Shown here: positions 54,250-62,281 of the stretch, piece by piece
Layout: every line of letters starts with the position of its first letter
Numbering within the stretch: the stretch's first letter is position 1
Source: Segetibacter aerophilus
GTDB lineage: Bacteria > Bacteroidota > Bacteroidia > Chitinophagales > Chitinophagaceae
Assembly (NCBI RefSeq): GCF_007991655.1
Contig: NZ_BJYT01000005.1
Coordinates: 1 to 64,000, forward strand
Direction of reading: 5' to 3'
Length of the DNA: 64,000 nt
Translations under genes and position numbers: made by a program
The notes under the pieces: model-generated
Database searches by the model: none
Told to the model about the DNA's origin: nothing
Seen by the model: the letters and a program-made list of their open reading frames with translations, nothing else

Positions 54250-54393
54250 AGCAAAACAGTGCTGTGCTTGTACCATCGGGGTTGGGGCTTGCATGTTTTT
54301 TGCATCCTCTAAAAAAAACATTCATCCCTTTTTAAATAATCTAAACAACAGGAATTTGTGATTCATTTCAGATAATTCCGTTTGAAACATTTC

Positions 54394-54423
54394 TTTGGAT
54401 TTGACGCACTTGCAGTACTTTTG
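54394..54423 (+). promoter_or_regulatory. nuoB: Putative promoter of the nuoB operon
   Basis: TTTG at 54394-54397 and TACTTTTG at 54416-54423 with 18 bp between them fit the Bacteroidota -33/-7 consensus. Transcription would begin near 54430, leaving a leader of about 95 bp before nuoB. Confidence 0.6.
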
Positions 54424-54523
54424 CACGTCTTTAATTGCTGTTTTGCAGCTTTCAAAAAATGTTGGTAAAACAACGGTTATTTTTTAGAAGGTAATTTGAA
54501 AAGGATTTAAAATCAGACAAATT

Positions 54524-55087
54524 ATGGCTCGTCCAGTAAGATTTCATACACAAGTTAAAGAGCTCGAAGCTCCAGAAACATATATGGGAGAGGGCTTTGG
54601 TGCCACCTCTTTAGAAAAGGTTTTAGGCCTTGCACGAAAAAACTCCATTTGGCCGTTACCATTTGCAACCAGTTGTTGCGGTATTGAGTTTATGGCAACC
54701 ATGGGTTCTCACTACGATCTATCGAGGTTTGGAAGTGAAAGACTAGGCTTCTCACCTCGCCAGTGCGACTTGCTAATGGTGATGGGAACAATCGCTAAAA
54801 AAATGGCTCCGATAGTAAAGCAGGTTTACTTGCAAATGGCCGAACCTCGTTGGGTAATGGCAGTTGGTGCCTGCGCGTGTTCAGGAGGTATATTCGATTC
54901 TTATAGCGTATTACAAGGTATAGACCAGGTAGTTCCTGTAGATGTCTACGTTCCGGGATGCCCGCCAAGACCTGAAGCAATTATTGATGGCGTATTGCGT
55001 ATCCAGGATCTGGTACACAACGAAAGTACCCGTCGCAGAAACGGCGAACAGTACAAAGCTTTGATGGAAAGCTACGGCATACAATAA
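54524..55087 (+). CDS. nuoB: NADH-quinone oxidoreductase subunit B
   Basis: 187 residues. It carries the terminal [4Fe-4S] cluster N2 that passes electrons to quinone. Ligands are C51 and C52 (TSCCGIEFMAT), C117 (GACACSGGI) and C146 (VPGCPPRPEA), with spacings equal to E. coli NuoB. Nearly every conserved block (SERLGFSPRQCDLLMVMGTI) is present. It starts the main nuo gene run behind the putative promoter. A 12-bp inverted repeat lies between it and nuoC. Confidence 0.97.
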   Translation: MARPVRFHTQVKELEAPETYMGEGFGATSLEKVLGLARKNSIWPLPFATSCCGIEFMATMGSHYDLSRFGSERLGFSPRQCDLLMVMGTIAKKMAPIVKQVYLQMAEPRWVMAVGACACSGGIFDSYSVLQGIDQVVPVDVYVPGCPPRPEAIIDGVLRIQDLVHNESTRRRNGEQYKALMESYGIQ

Positions 55088-55115
55088 AGCAAATGCGGGA
55101 AATTCGAAATTTGAT

Positions 55116-55155
55116 AATTTGAAAATGTGATCCTACGCCTTTTCATTTTCAAATT
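55116..55155. repeat. AT-rich inverted repeat between nuoB and nuoC
   Basis: AATTTGAAAATG (55116-55127) and its exact complement CATTTTCAAATT (55144-55155) form a 12-bp stem with a 16-base loop. There is no T run, so terminator function is doubtful. It may mark processing or be a remnant of a low-complexity repeat. Confidence 0.75.
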
Positions 55156-55184
55156 TCAAATTGATTAATTTTCAAATTAGATAG

Positions 55185-55772
55185 ATGCCCTTAACTAACC
55201 CTGATATCATACAAAGATTAGTTGACAAGTTTGGAGAATCACTTACTGAATTTGGTGAACCTTATGGCATGCTTACTTTTTCTGCCCCGAGGGAAATGAA
55301 TTTGAAGGTGATGCGTTTTTTATACGATGAGCCCGATTTGGGATTTCAATTCTTGACTGATTTATGTGCGGTTCATTATCCTGAACGTGTGGGGGAGGAG
55401 TTAGCCCTGGTTTACCACTTGCATAACCTCGTGGAGAATGTAAGGATAAGATTCAAGGTATTTCTTCCGGTAGCTCAACCAGATGTAATCACTGCCACCA
55501 GCATTTTTGAATCCGCAAACTGGATGGAACGGGAGACCTACGATTTTTTTGGGGTCAACTTTATTGGTCACCCGAACTTAAAGAGGATTTTGAATGTTGA
55601 GGAGATGGATTATTTCCCTATGCGCAAAGAATTTCCTTTGGAAGATCAAAGCCGTATAGATAAAGATGATGAGATGTTTGGTCGCGGTGGCAGCATTGAC
55701 TTTGGCAATCGTGAGGTACCTGATGAGCCAAGGACAATCAGCGAAGCTGATAAGGATAAAACATGGATATAG
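55185..55772 (+). CDS. nuoC: NADH-quinone oxidoreductase subunit C
   Basis: 195 residues of the 30-kDa subunit, peripheral arm. The family motif is WMERETYDFFGVNFIGHPNLKRIL, followed by FPMRKEFPLEDQSR. The protein is separate from NuoD, unlike the fused NuoCD of E. coli. A charged C-terminal tail (residues 165-195) is poorly conserved. A dispersed-repeat copy lies in the gap before nuoD. Confidence 0.95.
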   Translation: MPLTNPDIIQRLVDKFGESLTEFGEPYGMLTFSAPREMNLKVMRFLYDEPDLGFQFLTDLCAVHYPERVGEELALVYHLHNLVENVRIRFKVFLPVAQPDVITATSIFESANWMERETYDFFGVNFIGHPNLKRILNVEEMDYFPMRKEFPLEDQSRIDKDDEMFGRGGSIDFGNREVPDEPRTISEADKDKTWI

Positions 55773-55816
55773 CTTCTTTTAATTCGAATTATAAAAAGGT
55801 GCCGAAAACATTGAAA

Positions 55817-55843
55817 GTACAAGAGTGCGACGCAACAATGTTG
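55817..55843 (+). repeat. Dispersed intergenic repeat, class B copy, full match
   Basis: GTACAAGAGTGCGACGCAAC followed by AATGTTG. This copy defines the class B consensus. Downstream similarity (GAATAGAA, AATGCC) extends it to about 55861. It lies between nuoC and nuoD. Confidence 0.92.
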
Positions 55844-55879
55844 AATAGAATAGAAATGCCGACAACAAAAAAATAAAAG

Positions 55880-57115
55880 ATGTCTGTTGTAGAACAACCT
55901 AAACATAGAGTGCTTCCCGATGGAAGTATTGAAAAAACCACTACCACCTTAAACCTGGGGCCGACGCACCCGGCTACGCATGGTGTGTTCCAGAATATTT
56001 TGGAGGTAGATGGTGAAAGAGTGGTGGACGCTGAACAAACTGTTGGTTATATACATCGGGCTTTTGAGAAAATTGCTGAGCATCGTCCTTTATACCAGAT
56101 TACACCGCTCACCGATAGATTGAATTATTGCAGCAGCCCGATTAATAACATGGGTTGGCACATGACGTGCGAAAAACTGCTAGGCCTTACGCTTCCAAAA
56201 AGGGTCGACTACCTGAGAGTAATCATAATGGAGCTTGCCCGAATTGCAGACCACCTTATTTGTAACTCAGTTGTTGGCGTGGATACCGGAGCTTTTACTG
56301 GCTTTTTGTACGTGATGCAATACCGCGAATTGATTTACGAAATATGGGAAGAGGTTTGCGGTAGCCGCTTAACAACAAATATTGGCCGTATCGGTGGATT
56401 TGAAAGAAATTTCAACGACATAGCATTTAGGAAACTCGAGAAGTTTCTAAATGAATATCCGAAGGTGCTGAAGGAGTTTGAAAACCTCTTTAACCGCAAC
56501 CGGATTTTCATGGAGCGGACACAGGGAGTTGGAGGTATCGCTCCCGAGAGAGCCCTTAACTATGGCTTTACGGGTCCTAACTTAAGAGCAGCAGGAGTAG
56601 ATTACGACGTGCGCGTACATTCTCCCTATAGCAGTTACGAAGACTTTGATTTTACTGTTCCTGTTGGAAAAACAGGCGATGTATACGACCGGTTTTTAGT
56701 TCGAAACGAAGAGATGTGGCAATCGCTTGAAATTATCAAGCAGGCTTACCGCAAGGTGCAGGATTTCAAGGGGAAAGACGCTGAAGTTTTTCATGCGGAT
56801 GCTCCTGAGTATTATCTCCCTGAAAAGAAGGATGTGTATACAAAAATGGAAGCGCTTATTTATCACTTCAAGATAATTATGGGCGAGACCGATATTCCTG
56901 CAGGTGAAGTTTACCATTGTGTAGAGGGCGGAAATGGCGAATTAGGGTTTTATCTAATTAGCGACGGAGGTCGTACTCCTTATCGCTTGCATTTTCGCAG
57001 ACCTTGTTTCATCTATTACCAGGCTTACACAGAACTAATAAAAGGTAGCATGTTGAGTGACGCAATCATTTGCATGAGCTCGCTAAATTTGATTGCCGGT
57101 GAGATGGACGGATAA
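55880..57115 (+). CDS. nuoD: NADH-quinone oxidoreductase subunit D
   Basis: 411 residues of the 49-kDa subunit, which with NuoB forms the quinone pocket. Family blocks are LGPTHPATHGVFQNILEVDGERVVDAEQTVGYIHRAFEKIAEHRPLYQ, NNMGWHMTCEKLLG and the C-terminal GRTPYRLHFRRPCFIYYQAY. The catalytic histidine of HPATHG is present. Normal length. Confidence 0.96.
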   Translation: MSVVEQPKHRVLPDGSIEKTTTTLNLGPTHPATHGVFQNILEVDGERVVDAEQTVGYIHRAFEKIAEHRPLYQITPLTDRLNYCSSPINNMGWHMTCEKLLGLTLPKRVDYLRVIIMELARIADHLICNSVVGVDTGAFTGFLYVMQYRELIYEIWEEVCGSRLTTNIGRIGGFERNFNDIAFRKLEKFLNEYPKVLKEFENLFNRNRIFMERTQGVGGIAPERALNYGFTGPNLRAAGVDYDVRVHSPYSSYEDFDFTVPVGKTGDVYDRFLVRNEEMWQSLEIIKQAYRKVQDFKGKDAEVFHADAPEYYLPEKKDVYTKMEALIYHFKIIMGETDIPAGEVYHCVEGGNGELGFYLISDGGRTPYRLHFRRPCFIYYQAYTELIKGSMLSDAIICMSSLNLIAGEMDG

Positions 57116-57131
57116 TTAAAAATTAAAATTA

Positions 57132-57162
57132 AAAATGAAAAATTGAAGTCATTTTTCATTTT
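57132..57162. repeat. AT-rich inverted repeat between nuoD and nuoE
   Basis: AAAATGAAAAAT (57132-57143) and ATTTTTCATTTT (57151-57162) form a perfect 12-bp stem with a 7-base loop. It is preceded by reiterated AATTAAAA. It lies inside the operon, 18 bp before the nuoE start. Confidence 0.75.
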
Positions 57163-57179
57163 GCCTTTTTCAATTATAA

Positions 57180-57680
57180 ATGATACAGTTTTCAGAAAAG
57201 AGTTTAAACGAAGTGCAGAAGATTTTTGCACGTTATCCGGAAGGAAAACAAAAGAGTGCTTTACTGCCGGTGCTGCACCTTGCACAGGAGGAATTTGGTG
57301 GCTGGCTGGATGTTCCAGTTATGGATTATGTGGCAGAGTTGCTTGGTATTACACCTATAGAGGTATACGAGGTTGCGACTTTCTACAGTATGTACAATAT
57401 GAAGCCGGTAGGTAAGTTCGTTTTTGAAGTTTGCCAAACCGGGCCTTGTATGCTGAGAGGTAGCGATGACATTATTAATTATATAAAAAGTAAATTAGGT
57501 ATCAGCGTGGGAGAAACAACGCCTGACGGACTTTTTACTCTGAAAGTTGTTGAATGCCTTGGAGCTTGTGGATACGCACCAATGATGCAATTAGGAAAGC
57601 ATTTCAGAGAACATCTAACGCCCGAAAAAGTAGATTCAATTATAGAAGAGTGCCGTAGCTTTTCAGCAATCAATAATTAG
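57180..57680 (+). CDS. nuoE: NADH-quinone oxidoreductase subunit E
   Basis: 166 residues of the 24-kDa subunit, thioredoxin-like, with [2Fe-2S] cluster N1a. The four ligands are C85 and C90 (CQTGPCML) and C126 and C130 (ECLGACGYAP). The motif VYEVATFYSMYN is typical. The next gene is not nuoF but a VOC-family gene inserted between them. Confidence 0.96.
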   Translation: MIQFSEKSLNEVQKIFARYPEGKQKSALLPVLHLAQEEFGGWLDVPVMDYVAELLGITPIEVYEVATFYSMYNMKPVGKFVFEVCQTGPCMLRGSDDIINYIKSKLGISVGETTPDGLFTLKVVECLGACGYAPMMQLGKHFREHLTPEKVDSIIEECRSFSAINN

Positions 57681-57728
57681 TTTAAAGGTTTTATAGATAA
57701 GAATTCGGTTTGTTTAAAAAAGAGGGTC

Positions 57729-58136
57729 ATGAAACTTACACCTTATATACACTTCCAGGGAAATGCTGAAGAGGCAATGCATTTTTACACTGCAGCTTTA
57801 GGAGGAAATGTGATTGCGATAAGTCGATATGGTGATAGTCCAATGGCGTCAGATGAAGATTATAAAGACAAAGTGCTGCATGGAAGAATTCAGTTTGGAG
57901 ATAACGTGATTATGATATCTGATACATTTAAAGGTAAAAATGTGCAAACTGAAGGAAACATTCAATTGTCCATTGAGCTAAGTGAGGAAGGTCAGATAGA
58001 CGATGTTTTTAAAAGAATGTCAGAAGGTGGTACGGTTACCATGGAACTTCAGGACACTTTCTGGGGCGCCAGGTTTGGAATGCTGAAAGACAGGTTTGGA
58101 GTTAATTGGATGTTTAATTACGAATTGAAGAAATAG
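57729..58136 (+). CDS. VOC-superfamily protein (PhnB/glyoxalase-like) inside the nuo locus
   Basis: 135 residues: MKLTPYIHFQGNAEEAMHFYTAALGG, then KVLHGRIQFGDNVIMISD and GARFGMLKDRFGVNWMFNYE, the standard PhnB-like (DUF3330/VOC) pattern. Such proteins are one-domain barrels that often bind a metal, but enzyme activity is unproven. It is in the same direction as the nuo genes, 48 bp after nuoE and 61 bp before nuoF, so it is probably co-transcribed. It is not a complex I subunit by known biology. Confidence 0.9.
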   Translation: MKLTPYIHFQGNAEEAMHFYTAALGGNVIAISRYGDSPMASDEDYKDKVLHGRIQFGDNVIMISDTFKGKNVQTEGNIQLSIELSEEGQIDDVFKRMSEGGTVTMELQDTFWGARFGMLKDRFGVNWMFNYELKK

Positions 58137-58197
58137 GTCAAAATTTTAAATTAATAAGTCAAAAAGAATTATCTGTTTTGATTTTTTATTTGGAGAA

Positions 58198-59547
58198 ATG
58201 AGTACAAAATTATTATTAGACAAGGCAAATATTGAAGGAATACGTTTTTACAAAGCGTACCGCGAGAACGGCGGATATGCTGCAGTAGAAAAAGCCTTCA
58301 AAATGACTCCGACAGAGATCGTTGAAGAAGTAAAGAAAAGTGGTTTGCGGGGTCGGGGAGGAGCAGGTTTTCCAACGGGGATGAAATGGAGTTTCCTTGC
58401 AAAACCGGAAGGCGTTCCTCGTTATCTTGTTTGCAATGCAGATGAGAGTGAGCCTGGAACTTTTAAAGACAGATATCTAATGGAGTTCCTCCCGCACCTG
58501 TTAATAGAGGGTCTGATTATCTCATCTTTTGCTTTAGGAAGCAACAGAACATATATCTACATCAGAGGTGAATATGCCTGGATCCCAGATATTTTAGAAC
58601 ATGCGATTGAAGAGGCTAAGCAAAATGGCTGGCTAGGTAAGAACATTTTAGGGACGGGTTTTGATTGCGAGATATATGTGCAGCGTGGTGCCGGTGCTTA
58701 CATCTGTGGAGAGGAAACTGCTTTGATAGAAAGTCTTGAAGGCAAAAGAGGTAACCCTCGCATCAAGCCACCGTTTCCTGCTATCAAGGGTTTATGGGAA
58801 AGTCCTACAGTCGTTAATAATGTTGAGACCCTTGCCGCTATCGTTCCTATTTTCAATATCGGTGGTGAGGAGTATGCTAAGATTGGAGTTGGTAAATCGA
58901 CAGGTACTAAATTGATAAGCGCTTGTGGAAATATCAACAAGCCAGGCGTGTACGAGATCGACATGACAATTAGTGTTGAGGAATTTGTTTATAGCGATGA
59001 GTATTGCGGTGGTATTCCAAATGGTAAGAGATTAAAAGCCTGTATTCCTGGTGGATCATCCGTACCTATTTTGCCTGCTAATCTTTTATTTAAAACTGCG
59101 AAAGGCGAAACACGTTTGATGAACTACGAGAGTTTGTCAGACGGAGGATTTGCAACAGGAAGTATGATGGGTTCAGGAGGCTTTATAGTATTGGACGAAG
59201 ATCAATGCATTGTTCGACATACGTTAACTCTTGCGCGTTTTTATCATCATGAAAGCTGTGGTCAATGTAGTCCGTGCCGGGAAGGTACCGGTTGGATGAA
59301 ACGCGTTCTATATAACCTCGAGTACGGAAAGGGCAAATTGAGCGATATCGATTTGTTGTGGGATATACAAAGAAGAATTGAAGGAAATACCATTTGCCCC
59401 TTAGGTGACGCCGCCGCATGGCCTGTAGCGGCTGCGATCAGGCATTTTAGAGATGAATTTGAGTGGCATGTACTAAACCCGGAAGAAAGCCAGGTAAGAA
59501 ATTTCGGATTAGCACATTACGCTGATGCGAGAGAGGTTATGGTGTAA
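58198..59547 (+). CDS. nuoF: NADH-quinone oxidoreductase subunit F
   Basis: 449 residues of the 51-kDa subunit, where NADH binds and FMN is reduced. The FMN/NADH motifs are GLRGRGGAGFPTGMKW, GAGAYICGEETALIESLEGKRGNPR and PPFPAIKGLWESPTVVNNVETLA. The [4Fe-4S] cluster N3 ligands are in SCGQCSPCREGTGW and NTICPLGDAAA. Length is normal. It forms the electron input module with NuoE and NuoG. Confidence 0.97.
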   Translation: MSTKLLLDKANIEGIRFYKAYRENGGYAAVEKAFKMTPTEIVEEVKKSGLRGRGGAGFPTGMKWSFLAKPEGVPRYLVCNADESEPGTFKDRYLMEFLPHLLIEGLIISSFALGSNRTYIYIRGEYAWIPDILEHAIEEAKQNGWLGKNILGTGFDCEIYVQRGAGAYICGEETALIESLEGKRGNPRIKPPFPAIKGLWESPTVVNNVETLAAIVPIFNIGGEEYAKIGVGKSTGTKLISACGNINKPGVYEIDMTISVEEFVYSDEYCGGIPNGKRLKACIPGGSSVPILPANLLFKTAKGETRLMNYESLSDGGFATGSMMGSGGFIVLDEDQCIVRHTLTLARFYHHESCGQCSPCREGTGWMKRVLYNLEYGKGKLSDIDLLWDIQRRIEGNTICPLGDAAAWPVAAAIRHFRDEFEWHVLNPEESQVRNFGLAHYADAREVMV

Positions 59548-59614
59548 GCTTTGTATTCATAAATAACTTTAAACTTCCCGCCTTGCTACTTATGCAGGCG
59601 TGAAAAAATAAAAT

Positions 59615-60763
59615 ATGGCTGAAGAAGTAAAAAAAGATGCTCCTCAAATGTTTAAAGTTACCATCGACAATATAACTGTCGAGGTAGCTCCGGGTACATC
59701 TATATTAATGGCAGCAAGAAAGGTAGGCGGAGATGTAGCTCCTCCTACCATGTGTTTCTATAGCAAGCTGAAAGGCAGTGGAGGTAAATGCCGAACTTGT
59801 TTGGTTGAGGTCGCCGCAGGTTCAACTGCTGACCCCCGGCCAATGCCTAAACTCGTTGCAAGTTGTCGCACCAACGTAATGGATGGAATGGTTGTGAAGA
59901 GTATAACCAGTGAGAAAGTGCTTGATGCGCGTAAAGGCGTGGTGGAATTTTTATTGCTCAACCATCCCCTCGATTGCCCAATTTGTGATCAGGCAGGAGA
60001 ATGTCATCTGCAGGATTTGAGTTATGAGCACGGAAAAGAAGAAACACGCTACGAGTTCCAGCGTCGCTTATTTGAGAGAGAAGACATCGGTCCTTACATT
60101 CAATTGCACATGACCCGCTGCATTTTGTGTTATCGCTGTACTTACATAGCTGACCAAATTACCAACACCAGGATGCACGGTATTTTAGATAGAGGTGAAC
60201 ACGCCCAAATAAGCACCTACATTTCTAAAGCTATTGACAACGACTTTAGCGGAAATATGATAGATGTTTGTCCTGTTGGTGCATTAACTGATAGAACTTT
60301 CCGCTTCAAACAAAGGGTGTGGTTTTTAAAGCCATTGAACGCCCACCGAGATTGCGATAAGTGCTGCGGTAAAGTAACCATCTGGAACAGGGGAGATGAA
60401 GTATTTCGTGTAACTGCAAGAAAAGATGAGTGGGGTGAAGTTGAAGATTTTGACGGTAAGACCGGATGGATTTGTAACACTTGTCGCTTCGATAAAAAGA
60501 AAACAAGTGATTGGGTTATTGAAGGTCCGAGAAAAATAAACAGGCATTCAGTCATTTCTGCCAATCATTATTTAGATGACCTTAAGCGTCCTCACGAAAC
60601 GATTGCCGAGGTAATGGGCGGACGGAAACCGAAACTCTTAATGGATATTCATGCAGTGAGCGAAGTAAACAAGCCAACTGTGCATCTAAGCGAAATTGAA
60701 GGTCCGGCCACAAGCGAGGTATTTAATAAAGAAAATGGTAGACTTTTGCCTGAAACAAAATAG
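59615..60763 (+). CDS. nuoG: NADH-quinone oxidoreductase subunit G, short form
   Basis: 382 residues. It has the ferredoxin-like [2Fe-2S] domain (MCFYSKLKGSGGKCRTCLVEV), the HC3 [4Fe-4S] site (HPLDCPICDQAGECHLQD), the C4 site (CILCYRCTY and VCPVGAL) and a fragment of the Mo-bisMGD [4Fe-4S] segment (CDKCCGKVTIWNRGDEVFRV, GWICNTCRF). The large inactive molybdopterin-like domain of E. coli NuoG (910 residues) is missing. The reading frame shows no sign of damage, so this looks like a genuine short form. Confidence 0.93.
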   Translation: MAEEVKKDAPQMFKVTIDNITVEVAPGTSILMAARKVGGDVAPPTMCFYSKLKGSGGKCRTCLVEVAAGSTADPRPMPKLVASCRTNVMDGMVVKSITSEKVLDARKGVVEFLLLNHPLDCPICDQAGECHLQDLSYEHGKEETRYEFQRRLFEREDIGPYIQLHMTRCILCYRCTYIADQITNTRMHGILDRGEHAQISTYISKAIDNDFSGNMIDVCPVGALTDRTFRFKQRVWFLKPLNAHRDCDKCCGKVTIWNRGDEVFRVTARKDEWGEVEDFDGKTGWICNTCRFDKKKTSDWVIEGPRKINRHSVISANHYLDDLKRPHETIAEVMGGRKPKLLMDIHAVSEVNKPTVHLSEIEGPATSEVFNKENGRLLPETK

Positions 60764-60800
60764 TGAACTAAGATTAGGCTTATAAATAAAGGGATAAATA

Positions 60801-61859
60801 ATGGTGCTTTTACAAATTGACTGGGCTTTATTATTCGAAAAACTTGCCCTTATCGGAGCTATTATAACTGCATCGTTGGTGATCGCGATGTATTCTACAT
60901 GGGGCGAGCGCAAGGTGGCGGCTATTTTACAGGACCGGAAAGGTCCTAATCGTGCTGGTCCTTTTGGCCTTTTACAGCCCCTTTCCGATGGAGGTAAGTT
61001 ATTCTTTAAAGAGGAAATCATTCCAAATACCTCAAACAAAACCCTGTTTATTTTAGGCCCTTGCCTGGCTATGTTAACTGCGATGATGACAAGTGCAGTT
61101 ATCCCGTGGGGCAACCAGATACACATCAATATGTTTGGTATCGATCGTACGGTGAACCTCCAAATTGCAGACATTAATATCGGAATCCTTTACATTTTTG
61201 GTGTTGTAAGCACAGGCGTGTATGGTATCATGATCGGCGGATGGGCGAGTAACAATAAGTTTTCGCTGATGGCCGCAATGCGTGGAGCTTCGCAGGTAAT
61301 TAGCTATGAATTAGCCATGGGCCTCTCAATGATTGCCCTTTTAATGCTAAGTGGTTCACTTAGTCTGAAAACTATTGTGGAGCAGCAAATACAAGGGTCA
61401 TGGTGGAATATAGTTTATCAGCCTATTGGCTTTCTTATTTTTATTATTTGCGCTTTTGCTGAATGTAACCGCGCTCCGTTTGATTTGCCGGAAGCTGAGA
61501 ATGAATTGAATTTCGGTTACCACCAGGAGTATTCAAGTATGAAGCTCGGTTTTTACCTGTTTGCTGAATACATAAATATGTTCATCAGCAGTGTTATTAT
61601 GGCAACTCTTTACTTTGGAGGTTATGATATGCCTTTTGTAAATGAAGCAAATTTGTCTGTAAATCTTGCAGCTATCATTGGTTTCGTGGCACTGTTCGGA
61701 AAAACTTTTATCCTGATTTTTATATTTATGTGGGTTCGTTGGACACTCCCTCGTTTTCGGTACGACCAATTGATGAACCTTGGATGGAAATCATTAATTC
61801 CTCTTGCTTTGGTAAATATGTTCATAACCGGGGCAGTTATATTATGGAGACAAGGATAA
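60801..61859 (+). CDS. nuoH: NADH-quinone oxidoreductase subunit H
   Basis: 352 residues, eight or more membrane helices, connecting the peripheral arm to the proton pumps. Diagnostic segments are STWGERKVAAILQDRKGPNRAGPFGLLQPLSDGGKLFFKE and FAECNRAPFDLPEAENELNFGYHQEYSSMKLG, which carry the charged residues of the quinone chamber. Normal length. A 422-bp gap separates it from nuoI. Confidence 0.96.
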   Translation: MVLLQIDWALLFEKLALIGAIITASLVIAMYSTWGERKVAAILQDRKGPNRAGPFGLLQPLSDGGKLFFKEEIIPNTSNKTLFILGPCLAMLTAMMTSAVIPWGNQIHINMFGIDRTVNLQIADINIGILYIFGVVSTGVYGIMIGGWASNNKFSLMAAMRGASQVISYELAMGLSMIALLMLSGSLSLKTIVEQQIQGSWWNIVYQPIGFLIFIICAFAECNRAPFDLPEAENELNFGYHQEYSSMKLGFYLFAEYINMFISSVIMATLYFGGYDMPFVNEANLSVNLAAIIGFVALFGKTFILIFIFMWVRWTLPRFRYDQLMNLGWKSLIPLALVNMFITGAVILWRQG

Positions 61860-61912
61860 TTTGTAAGTGTCGTTATCAGAGAGTTTTTGGTACAAGCTAT
61901 GCCGCTCCGATT

Positions 61913-61941
61913 AAACATTGTTGCGTCGCATTTCGTTCATC
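61913..61941 (-). repeat. Dispersed intergenic repeat, class C copy (left arm of an inverted pair)
   Basis: AAACATTGTTGCGTCGCA followed by TTTCGTTCATC. The outer half is class B. The inner half is the TTTCGTT variant also seen at 42701. Confidence 0.8.
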
Positions 61942-62100
61942 AGTAGTAACTCGGTTGGATCAAAGGAAATGGTAAGTAACAAGCTTACGGTGAATGTAGA
62001 GCATCGAAAATTTGGTATGGAACGTTTACTGTCGGTTGACCAGGTATTCAATGATGAATGTTAGGCAGATTATTGTTCACCGAAGAATAAAGAACAGAAA

Positions 62101-62127
62101 GTACAAGTGAGTGACACAACGATGTTG
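62101..62127 (+). repeat. Dispersed intergenic repeat, class A copy, full match (right arm)
   Basis: GTACAAGTGAGTGACACAAC followed by GATGTTG, identical to the complement of the copy at 54223. It is inverted relative to the copy at 61913. Confidence 0.92.
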
Positions 62128-62281
62128 ATAAAAGATAAAGTGACCACCAACAAAAAGATTTAAAAAAGTCCTCTCAAAGGTGTAGGTAAATAAAGTTGGT
62201 AGGTTAGAGGTAGAAAAATATTTTTGCAAACCTTTTTAAAAAAGCCGGAAGCTGGCAGCAATTGCTAAAAGCTTTCTTTAT

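Larger units (their letters stand above)
54128..54523. other. Long gap between nuoA and nuoB with repeat copy and promoter
   Basis: A 396-bp break inside the complex I locus. It contains a class A dispersed repeat (54223-54249), a short inverted repeat ACAGCA/TGCTGT (54248-54265) and a TTTG/TACTTTTG promoter-like pair. No coding frame is supported. nuoB onward is probably transcribed from its own start. Confidence 0.65.
61860..62281. other. Long gap between nuoH and nuoI with an inverted pair of dispersed repeats
   Basis: A second break in the nuo locus, 422 bp. It contains a class C copy at 61913 and a class A copy at 62101 in inverted orientation, spanning 215 bp. No coding frame is supported between them. 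Confidence 0.65.

Noticed and set aside
61730-61975. 81-residue frame at the end of nuoH
   Set aside because: Overlaps nuoH in another frame and runs through the class C repeat, which itself supplies part of the open frame.
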